A stretch of DNA of 14,327 nucleotides from Methylococcaceae bacterium. Its GTDB lineage: Bacteria > Pseudomonadota > Gammaproteobacteria > Methylococcales > Methylomonadaceae. Position numbers and translations under genes: made by a program. This document shows positions 8,293 to 14,327 of this stretch, piece by piece; within the stretch, counting starts at the first letter, position 1, and every line of letters starts with the position of its first letter. The stretch spans positions 1 through 14,327 of the forward strand of contig CANNLO010000089.1 of the NCBI GenBank assembly GCA_947505055.1. Direction: 5' to 3'. The notes below the pieces were generated by a model. It had not been told where the DNA came from. It worked only from the letters and a program-made list of their open reading frames with translations, and did no database searches.

Positions 8293-10434
8293 TCAGGATT
8301 TATAAATCATTTTTTCTATAGCGAATCCAATTTCACAAACCTGCCGCTGCTGCCACAAAGGTATCGGCCATTCTCCTGTGTTAATGCCTGTAGCAAAGCA
8401 CTCCAATTCAGCCCTCAAACCTTTATCTTGCACATGGGTTTTTATCGATAACTTTTCAGCACCATACACTGTCAGCGTTTTATAATCATCTAATACTGCA
8501 ATCTTCCCATCCACGTACAACTCGGCAGTTTCTTTAGGGTAATCTTTATGTCCCAACGCGGTATAAGTAAGTGTAGCCACTGAACCATCAGCAAAACTTA
8601 AGGTAGCAACAAAGTTGTCATTACGGCCGTAGTGTGCCGTACTCGGTTTGATAGCATGTGCAGATACGGACGTAACTTCTGAATCGGCTAGAAAGGTGAA
8701 TAAGTCGTAAATATGGCAAGCTTCTCCCAAATTACGCCCACCACCCTCTAGACCATGCACCCAGTGATTAAGTGGAATGTACCCAGCATTCATTTGGTAA
8801 TTAAGGATAAAAGGTGAGCTACGTTTAGTCAGCAACTCTTTCATACGTAATGCATGGGGAGAAAAGCGTCTATTATAGCCTGTAAGTAGAATTGGCTTGC
8901 TTGAGCCTTCTCCAGCGCCTTCATAGAACGCAGATAATTCATCCAGATCTGCAGGACTAAGTGTCATTGGCTTTTCTACTAACACATGCTTGCCAGCCTT
9001 CAATGCAGCAAGGGCTAGCGAACCATGCAGGTTATGGCGAGTGGCTATCAGCACTGCATCTACTTCAGGATCAGCTATGATCTCTGACGTGTCTGTACTA
9101 ACATAGTCGGCACCAAACTGTTCTCCAACAGCCTTAGCAGTAGGTCCGGTTCGATTTACGACTGCACGTAAAATGTATTTATTACTCAACGCTTGCAAAT
9201 TTGGCAGGTGCGCGGAACGTGCAAAACCACCGGCACCCACTATAGCGATACGAATTCTTCCTTCGGTGGAACGCGGCGTGGCGATGAGCCTCAAGTGCTG
9301 ACTCGGCTTAGTTTCAGCTACATCGGTTGGGTAGGTAAGTAAGGCTACCAAAGGCTTTTCGCTACCACCAATGGCCGCATAAGCTTCAGCGGCCTCATTA
9401 ATTGAAAAACGTGCCGCCACCATCGGCAAGACCTTAACTCGACCAGCAGCTATCAGACGAAGATATTCCGTCATGTTGCGATTCTCGGTCCAGCGCACGT
9501 ACCCAATAGGGTAATCTAAACCACCCTCTTCGTAACTTTGATCATACCGCCCCGGCCCGTAAGAGGTCGATATTAGAAAATCAATCTCCTTCACATAAAA
9601 ATCGGCACGGTTCAGGTTTAATCCCACATCGCCCACCAAGACTACACGCCCCTTTCTACGACACATCTTAAAAGCACTAGATACAACCTCATCAGAAGCT
9701 GTAGCTGCAGTAATGATTACACCGTCAGCGCCATAGCCGTCAGTCAGTCTAGCGACCTCTTCTAAATCATCATCGTCCGAATGTTGGCCGTGTTCCATGC
9801 CAAGCGAGCTAGCTATTGCAATGCGTCGTCGATCGGTGTCGGTGCCAATCACCCGACAGCCATTGGCGCGCAGCATCTGCATCGTTAGCTGACCAAGGAT
9901 TCCAAGCCCCACAACTACAAAGGTTTCTCCCAGAGTTGGCTGAGCACGACGTACTCCTTGCAAGGCAATCGCACCTAGCGTTACAGTTGAGGCACTCTCA
10001 AAATCTACATCATCTGGAACGAGGGTGCAGAGATTACGCGCAACACGAATGTATTCGGCATGGTGAGCATATTGGGCACCGGCACAAGCAACTCGATCGC
10101 CAATTGTAAGATCCTTAACATCGGAGCCAAAATTCACCACAATCCCAGCCGCTGAATAGCCAGTAGGATATGAAGCTTCTTTTTTTTCTTCAATTAAGTT
10201 CCAAGTCCTTCGCAATCCTTGCGTTCTCACCATTTTAAGAGCCATTGCGATTTTTTCAGGCTGAGCCAGCGCTTTCTTCCATAACGGCTCGCCGCTACTG
10301 CGCATCCCACTCAACTCTGTTCCAATAGATAGGCATGATACCTGGACACGAACCAGCACTTCTCCACATTCTAGCTGAGGGGCAGGAACTTCTGCAGTGG
10401 TGGCACTTCCTTTTTTTATTAAGACTTGTTTCAT
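8293..10434 (-). CDS. Two-domain oxidoreductase: zinc-type (MDR) dehydrogenase fused to Gfo/Idh/MocA domain
   Basis: The 713-residue fusion joins two NAD(P)-dependent folds. Residues 1 to about 370 form a medium-chain dehydrogenase: SCLSIGTELSG (33-43), GYSAAGIVV (92-100), and the Rossmann motif VVVGLGILGQ (173-182). Cys34 could ligate catalytic zinc; the usual four-cysteine structural zinc cluster is absent. From about 393 a Gfo/Idh/MocA domain begins with IAIVGAGGFARSAHLP (396-411), the EKP motif (487-489) and GEACHIYDLF (570-579) with His574 and Asp577. Such proteins recur in polysaccharide loci; probable substrates are nucleotide- or lipid-linked sugars, but none is proven here. An AAAAGG (10442-10447) lies seven bases before the ATG. 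It heads the segment after the 190-base hairpin gap and ends 3 bases before the heparinase-like gene, suggesting a functional pair. It is visibly more GC-rich than its neighbours. Confidence 0.92.
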   Translation of the reverse strand: MKQVLIKKGSATTAEVPAPQLECGEVLVRVQVSCLSIGTELSGMRSSGEPLWKKALAQPEKIAMALKMVRTQGLRRTWNLIEEKKEASYPTGYSAAGIVVNFGSDVKDLTIGDRVACAGAQYAHHAEYIRVARNLCTLVPDDVDFESASTVTLGAIALQGVRRAQPTLGETFVVVGLGILGQLTMQMLRANGCRVIGTDTDRRRIAIASSLGMEHGQHSDDDDLEEVARLTDGYGADGVIITAATASDEVVSSAFKMCRRKGRVVLVGDVGLNLNRADFYVKEIDFLISTSYGPGRYDQSYEEGGLDYPIGYVRWTENRNMTEYLRLIAAGRVKVLPMVAARFSINEAAEAYAAIGGSEKPLVALLTYPTDVAETKPSQHLRLIATPRSTEGRIRIAIVGAGGFARSAHLPNLQALSNKYILRAVVNRTGPTAKAVGEQFGADYVSTDTSEIIADPEVDAVLIATRHNLHGSLALAALKAGKHVLVEKPMTLSPADLDELSAFYEGAGEGSSKPILLTGYNRRFSPHALRMKELLTKRSSPFILNYQMNAGYIPLNHWVHGLEGGGRNLGEACHIYDLFTFLADSEVTSVSAHAIKPSTAHYGRNDNFVATLSFADGSVATLTYTALGHKDYPKETAELYVDGKIAVLDDYKTLTVYGAEKLSIKTHVQDKGLRAELECFATGINTGEWPIPLWQQRQVCEIGFAIEKMIYKS

Positions 10435-10464
10435 TTAACTACCTTTTCTCAATTTAATAAAGCA

Positions 10465-10484
10465 CCCCACCGCAAGTGGCGGGG
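10465..10484. repeat. GC-rich inverted repeat, copy 1
   Basis: The bases CCCCACCGCAAGTGGCGGGG can fold into a stem. Read on the minus strand, CCCCGCC pairs with GGTGGGG through one G-U pair around a short loop. It shares the 12 bases CAAGTGGCGGGG with copy 2, 57 bases away in the same orientation. In the transcribed direction it is followed by TGCTTTATT, not a proper T-run, so it is a poor rho-independent terminator. It lies about 30 bases before the oxidoreductase start and could modulate expression. Confidence 0.75.
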
Positions 10485-10524
10485 TATAACTACGCTTTTC
10501 AATCCACTAACTTTCAGCCAACTT

Positions 10525-10541
10525 CGCCACAAGTGGCGGGG
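10525..10541. repeat. GC-rich inverted repeat, copy 2
   Basis: CGCCAC and GTGGCG form a perfect 6-base palindrome separated by AA, giving a tight tetraloop-like hairpin on either strand. It is followed by GGG so that CAAGTGGCGGGG (10530-10541) repeats exactly the sequence at 10473-10484. No T-run follows on the minus strand. Two direct copies of a palindromic GC-rich unit in otherwise AT-rich spacer resemble a REP-type extragenic repeat, although the family is not recognised. Confidence 0.75.
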
Positions 10542-10624
10542 AATTGATCCCATAGAGATTAATCATTGAACCCTTAACCATATTTCAACTATTCACCCTG
10601 AAATTAATATAAATCTCTAATTAA

Positions 10625-11404
10625 TTAGCTTTTATATGCCCTTATACCAAGAAACCAACCAACCGAATTAGGCAAGCATGAAACTAGCCAAACTGGTAAT
10701 CGCCGGGTATCACCTACTGTTAAAAACGGTGTAATCTGAATGTCATTAAAATCTGCATAGAGGCTTCTCACCTCAGTACAGGTGTATGCCTTGGTCCCAA
10801 TTGATTCAACATTGTGATGTAGAACGTAACGAAAGGACCGCCAAGGACGCATTTTTAAAAGGGCGTGTTTTACCCAAACTCTTAATGAAGTTAATGATGG
10901 ACGTTGATAGAGCATGCCAATGAATACCCCCCCCGGTTTTAATACACGATAGATTTCACGAATGATGCGTTCGGGATGCTCGGAATGGTGAATTACGCCC
11001 CAGGAGTAAACAACATCAAAGAATCCATCATCAAACGGCAATATTTCTGCATCTATCCGTTGCAAGTTCGAGGTGAGCCCATAAGTCTTCAGACGTTTTT
11101 CAGTTGTCAGAATACCCGCGTCAGTTAAATCAACACCATACAAATCAGCACCTGCTCGAGCCCACTGAAGGTGGTCCGTACCAGCACCAACACCAACCTC
11201 AAGAATGCATTTATCTTTATAGCGGGTAAATTGTGCTATCGAATGAATGAAAGGTTCAACGCTATAGCGATATGTTTCCACCTTCTCAAACCACTCTTTA
11301 GAATGCTGTGCTGTTTCACCTACAATTTCAGCATCTGTGCCACAAGGCACGATCTCCCAGTATTTCTTTACTTCTAAATTCATGCCATCAGATTGTCTAC
11401 TCAT
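10625..11404 (-). CDS. Class I SAM-dependent methyltransferase
   Basis: A 259-residue cytoplasmic methyltransferase of the Methyltransf_11/25 type, expected to move a methyl group from S-adenosylmethionine to a sugar or a related precursor. SAM-binding motif I is CILEVGVGAGTDHLQWA (66-82), followed by the acidic end of strand two, YGVDLTDAGI (89-98). RIDAEILPFDDGFFDVVYSWGVIHHSEHPERIIREIYRVLKPGGVF then covers the central sheet (116-161). The substrate is unknown; O-methylation of a sugar or methylation of a nearby amide are both possible. The ATG at 11404 overlaps the amidotransferase stop by 8 bases and has GGAGA six bases upstream, which supports it over Met8 (11383). The tight overlap suggests the two proteins are made together. 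Confidence 0.9.
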   Translation of the reverse strand: MSRQSDGMNLEVKKYWEIVPCGTDAEIVGETAQHSKEWFEKVETYRYSVEPFIHSIAQFTRYKDKCILEVGVGAGTDHLQWARAGADLYGVDLTDAGILTTEKRLKTYGLTSNLQRIDAEILPFDDGFFDVVYSWGVIHHSEHPERIIREIYRVLKPGGVFIGMLYQRPSLTSLRVWVKHALLKMRPWRSFRYVLHHNVESIGTKAYTCTEVRSLYADFNDIQITPFLTVGDTRRLPVWLVSCLPNSVGWFLGIRAYKS

Positions 11405-13310
11405 AATTATTCTCCGGTTTAATATAAATTGCCCACCATAGCGCTACATTAAGCAATGGCCAAGCTCGTTCTCGTTTATCACTATCTAGCAGCCTTTCAA
11501 CCTCCGCCCAATCGAGCAAGTCGGTATTAATGCAAAATTCTTTTAGTCTCACTCGAGCAACTTCACCTAAGCTTTGATCAAACCATTCAGCAATGGGTGC
11601 CGCAAAGCCTTGTTTCTTGCGATCAATAATCTCATCAGGAATCACTCCGCGCACCGCTTTTTTTAGAATGTATTTCAGAACACCATTTTTGGTCTTGAGA
11701 CTGGCAGGAATACTCATGGCTAATTCAACAAATTTATGGTCAAGGAAAGGTACCCTAGCTTCCAGTGAAACTCCCATGCTCATTTTATCAACTCGCATTA
11801 GCAGCAATTCTGGTAATCTAAAATTTAAGTCAAGATAGGTCATCCAATTCAATGGATGTAAATCTTTTGCTTTTGCCTCAAACCGTTTTCTAAGAGGTAA
11901 TAGCGCCTCCCAAGATGTTCTGCCTGAGAATTTTTTTTTCATCCGTGGTGACAATAAGGCCTCTTTTTGAATTTGTGTAAATGATTCCGCTCCCCAAAAA
12001 ACTGGAACACCACAACGACTACGCCGCAAATATTCGAATCGCCAGTCTTTATTCAAACCAAGTAGACTTAGGACGTTGAGACAAATAGCTCTTAAAAAAT
12101 TAGGGATTGGTAAATTGGAGAGCTTCTGCATCAGGATCAACGTTTTCCATTGGGGGTAGCCCCAAAATAACTCATCTGCCCCCTCCCCAACTTGACAAAC
12201 AATCACACCATTTTCTCTTGCTAGTTTAGATACATAATACACTGGCACACAAACAGGATCAGCTATCGGCTCATCCTGCAAATGCACCATTTTTGGTAAA
12301 AATTGAATTAAATCATCGCTATTCAATAATTTTTCATGGTATTCAGCACCAACCTTATCAGCCACTAATTTTGCATAGTGCAATTCATTCTGATAGCTCT
12401 TGTATTCGCCCTCATAGCCAATTGAAAATGTTTTGACTACACTCGAATCGCCTTCAGAGAAAAGTGCAGCATTAGTGCTTGAATCAATTCCACCAGAAAG
12501 AAAAACACCTACAGGTACATCACCGACCTTCCGTAACTGCACTGCGTTTCTTAGTTCATCCAATATCTTCTCGGCTATTTTCTCTTCAGATTCATTTACT
12601 AGTGACTGTGTATGATCTAACGCATCCCAATAGCGATGTTCTTTCATTTCCCCATTAGCCTGAATGCACATCCAAGTTCCACTTGGCAGCTTATTAATTC
12701 CTGCAAAAAGAGTTTCAGGTGCTGGAACAGTCAAAAAAGAAAGATAATGGAAAAAAGCATCTTCATTAACCATACGTTTCTGATTGGGATCTTCCAGTAG
12801 CGCCTTAATTTCGGATGCAAAAACGATTCTACCGTCATGTACACTGTAATAAAGGGGCTTTACCCCAATCCGATCCCGAATCAGCCAAAGTTCCTCTTTA
12901 CGAGAATCCCACAACCCAATTGCAAACATTCCCCTAAAACGATGTATGCAATCAATACCCCATTGCTCAAAGGCATGAATAATAACTTCAGTATCCGAAT
13001 GATCCGTTTTCCAGCGATACCCTCCAATAGCCTCGAGTTCAAGACGAACTTCAGCATGATTATATATTTCACCATTAAAAACTACCTGAATTGTTTCATC
13101 TTCATTGCTCATAGGCTGACTGGCTGTTACTGACAAATCAATAATTGATAAGCGCCGATGCCCCAAACCAATCTTCTGATTACTAGATAGCCAAGTGCCA
13201 GCTCCATCCGGACCGCGATGCACCATGGTGTCACGCATCTTGGTAATATAAGATTCACTAATTAAAAACTCAGATTGAGTAAAAGATAATGCTCCAGCAA
13301 TTCCGCACAT
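11397..13310 (-). CDS. Asparagine synthetase (glutamine-hydrolysing)-like amidotransferase
   Basis: Class II glutamine amidotransferase fused to an ATP-pyrophosphatase synthetase domain, 637 residues (E. coli AsnB has 554). Cys2 of MCGIAG is the N-terminal nucleophile that frees ammonia from glutamine after Met removal. HRGPDG (31-36), HRRLSIIDLS (51-60) and FNGEIYN (78-84) complete the glutaminase site. The synthetase domain has the PP-loop VFLSGGIDSSTNAAL (269-283) and VGEGADELFWGYP, with RVPFLDHKFVELA later. Both active sites appear intact. AsnB-like proteins in polysaccharide loci, such as WbpS of Pseudomonas aeruginosa, are linked to amidation of uronic acids, so amidation of a ManNAcA-type residue is a reasonable prediction; true asparagine synthesis is the alternative. 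The start at 13310 lies 16 bases after the DegT stop with only a weak ribosome binding site, fixed by the obligate Met-Cys. Confidence 0.92.
   Translation of the reverse strand: MCGIAGALSFTQSEFLISESYITKMRDTMVHRGPDGAGTWLSSNQKIGLGHRRLSIIDLSVTASQPMSNEDETIQVVFNGEIYNHAEVRLELEAIGGYRWKTDHSDTEVIIHAFEQWGIDCIHRFRGMFAIGLWDSRKEELWLIRDRIGVKPLYYSVHDGRIVFASEIKALLEDPNQKRMVNEDAFFHYLSFLTVPAPETLFAGINKLPSGTWMCIQANGEMKEHRYWDALDHTQSLVNESEEKIAEKILDELRNAVQLRKVGDVPVGVFLSGGIDSSTNAALFSEGDSSVVKTFSIGYEGEYKSYQNELHYAKLVADKVGAEYHEKLLNSDDLIQFLPKMVHLQDEPIADPVCVPVYYVSKLARENGVIVCQVGEGADELFWGYPQWKTLILMQKLSNLPIPNFLRAICLNVLSLLGLNKDWRFEYLRRSRCGVPVFWGAESFTQIQKEALLSPRMKKKFSGRTSWEALLPLRKRFEAKAKDLHPLNWMTYLDLNFRLPELLLMRVDKMSMGVSLEARVPFLDHKFVELAMSIPASLKTKNGVLKYILKKAVRGVIPDEIIDRKKQGFAAPIAEWFDQSLGEVARVRLKEFCINTDLLDWAEVERLLDSDKRERAWPLLNVALWWAIYIKPENNYE
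11411..11415 (-). promoter_or_regulatory. Ribosome binding site of the methyltransferase
   Basis: GGAGA on the minus strand lies inside the last codons of the amidotransferase gene, six bases before the ATG at 11404. It decides for this start over the in-frame Met at 11383 and indicates translational coupling. Confidence 0.6.
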
Positions 13311-13326
13311 AATTTTGGTTTCTTAG

Positions 13327-14327
13327 CTAAAGGTTAACAAGATTCACACATTGCGCGTCAGGATGCGCTTTCGTGTAAAGACGTAAAGTTGCTACTATTT
13401 TTACCTTGTCATTAATTGATAACCTATTATGGCAGGGGATATTAATAACATTTTCTGCCACTTGCTCTGCACGGCGGTAAGAACCTGGCTGATAATTAAA
13501 TACAACATTTTTTGGCAAGGGAGAGAGCGGTCCATCAAACCATACTCCCAAATCAACTCTCTCTCGACGAAAGAATTCAATCATTTGCTTGGGACTCTTA
13601 ACCAAAAATGACACGCGATTTGCAACCAATGTCACATCAGCTTTTGATTCATCATGTACGATAAAACCTAAAGCCTTAAGCTCGCGCGTAAAAAACATAT
13701 GATTTGCTGCACACTGATCAATAACTTCTCTAAAATTTCGCCACTGAAGTATGGCTAGTAATGTTTGCGCGCGCCCCATTTTTTGGATAAAATTTGAAGC
13801 CACAACACCTTCAAACTCTAATAAAGGCGTTGATTGACGAAAAAATCCAATTTTTTCACAAAGCCACATAACATACCTTCCCGGAAACTTAACTAGTGTT
13901 GGGTAGTTACACCAAGTAGAAATTACTGTCTGCAGTAAATCAGCTGTTGATTGCGCAAGAGGCTGCTCTGGCACTGTAGAATAAATACGTGTCATTTCTG
14001 AAGCCAGTTTATGATTATTAATTAAAAGCAAGCCTCCCCAACCACAGGAAAGAATTTTTGATAGTTCCATTGAAAAAATAGCAGCATCCCCTAATGTACC
14101 AACATATCGACCGCTATCCTTTGTCCCCATAGATAGCGCGCAATCCTCAATAACTATCAACCCTTGAGCATGGGCCTTATGACGAATTTCTATCATAGCC
14201 GCAGGATTTCCTAGCGTGTGTTGAATAACAATAGCTTTAGTTTTGTCTGTAACCGCAGGCCATATTGATGACTCATCAATATTTAAGGTGAGAGAATTTA
14301 TATCAATGTAAACTGGAATTGCACCAA
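13327..14327 (-). CDS. DegT/DnrJ/EryC1 family aminotransferase-like protein (partial, 5' end beyond right edge)
   Basis: PLP-dependent sugar aminotransferase-like protein of the family that aminates keto-sugar nucleotides. The frame is open to the right edge, so the ATG at 14196 is internal: the bases upstream still encode family sequence, GAIPVYIDINSLTLNID, then TKAIVIQHTLGNPAAM. About 333 residues are present; roughly 90 N-terminal ones are probably missing. VIEDCALSMGTKDSGRYVGTLGDAAIFSMELSKILSCGWGG holds the Asp that contacts PLP (IEDCA) and the candidate PLP-binding Lys in SMELSK. The segment reads GWGG where many members have GEGG, so it belongs to a divergent branch. The C-terminal part is less typical. 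The product is unknown, most likely an amino sugar of the repeat unit. It ends 16 bases before the amidotransferase. Confidence 0.85.
   Translation of the reverse strand, partial: GAIPVYIDINSLTLNIDESSIWPAVTDKTKAIVIQHTLGNPAAMIEIRHKAHAQGLIVIEDCALSMGTKDSGRYVGTLGDAAIFSMELSKILSCGWGGLLLINNHKLASEMTRIYSTVPEQPLAQSTADLLQTVISTWCNYPTLVKFPGRYVMWLCEKIGFFRQSTPLLEFEGVVASNFIQKMGRAQTLLAILQWRNFREVIDQCAANHMFFTRELKALGFIVHDESKADVTLVANRVSFLVKSPKQMIEFFRRERVDLGVWFDGPLSPLPKNVVFNYQPGSYRRAEQVAENVINIPCHNRLSINDKVKIVATLRLYTKAHPDAQCVNLVNL

Larger units (their letters stand above)
10435..10624. other. Intra-operon non-coding gap with two hairpins
   Basis: This 190-base gap is by far the longest between genes here, all other junctions being overlaps or under 75 bases. 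Its methyltransferase-side part is AT-rich and featureless. The oxidoreductase-side part has two related GC-rich hairpins (listed separately). I find no convincing -35/-10 pair, no small ORF with a good ribosome binding site and no known riboswitch pattern. Confidence 0.7.

Noticed and set aside
9816..10109. A 97-residue plus-strand reading frame antisense to the oxidoreductase
   Set aside because: It is an antisense shadow in the more GC-rich gene with low-complexity composition (rich in Gln, His, Arg), typical of a non-coding frame.
10465..10484. Rho-independent terminator after the methyltransferase
   Set aside because: The hairpin is GC-rich but no T-run follows it in the transcribed direction (TGCTTTATT), and it lies only about 30 bases before the next gene.
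10435..10624. Internal promoter before the two-domain oxidoreductase
   Set aside because: TATACC and TATATT stretches on the minus strand resemble -10 boxes, but neither has an acceptable -35 element at 16-18 bases.

Overview
This window is a single block of ten genes, all transcribed on the minus strand, from a Wzy-type surface polysaccharide (O-antigen or capsule-like) biosynthesis locus. The complete WecB/WecC pair, a Wzy-like polymerase, two family-4-like glycosyltransferases and an AsnB-type amidotransferase point to a Gram-negative bacterium, most likely a beta- or gammaproteobacterium of moderate to low GC. The species cannot be fixed from the sequence.

In transcription order (high to low coordinates) the genes are: a DegT/DnrJ/EryC1 aminotransferase-like protein cut by the right edge; an asparagine-synthetase-like amidotransferase; a class I SAM methyltransferase overlapping its end by 8 bases; a 190-base non-coding gap with two related GC-rich hairpins; a two-domain oxidoreductase (MDR dehydrogenase fused to a Gfo/Idh/MocA domain); a heparinase II/III-like protein; a glycosyltransferase; a multi-membrane-segment O-antigen polymerase/ligase; a second glycosyltransferase; UDP-GlcNAc 2-epimerase (wecB); and UDP-ManNAc dehydrogenase (wecC), cut by the left edge. 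Most junctions are overlaps or gaps under 75 bases, as in an operon. The only larger gap is the hairpin region between methyltransferase and oxidoreductase.

The genes combine as follows. WecB and WecC make UDP-ManNAc and then UDP-ManNAcA. The DegT protein, amidotransferase, methyltransferase and two-domain oxidoreductase are candidate makers or modifiers of other sugars or side groups; amidation of a uronic acid is a reasonable prediction. The two glycosyltransferases build the repeat unit and the Wzy-like protein polymerises it. The heparinase-like protein is the odd member: it is a polysaccharide lyase-type protein without an evident signal peptide inside an assembly operon, directly behind the oxidoreductase. 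No flippase, initiating phosphosugar transferase or chain-length regulator lies in the window.

No tRNA, rRNA, CRISPR array, insertion sequence or integrase was seen, and no stretch over 300 bases lacks a gene. Base composition is uneven: the polymerase gene is very AT-rich and the two-domain oxidoreductase clearly more GC-rich, as expected for a mosaic polysaccharide locus.
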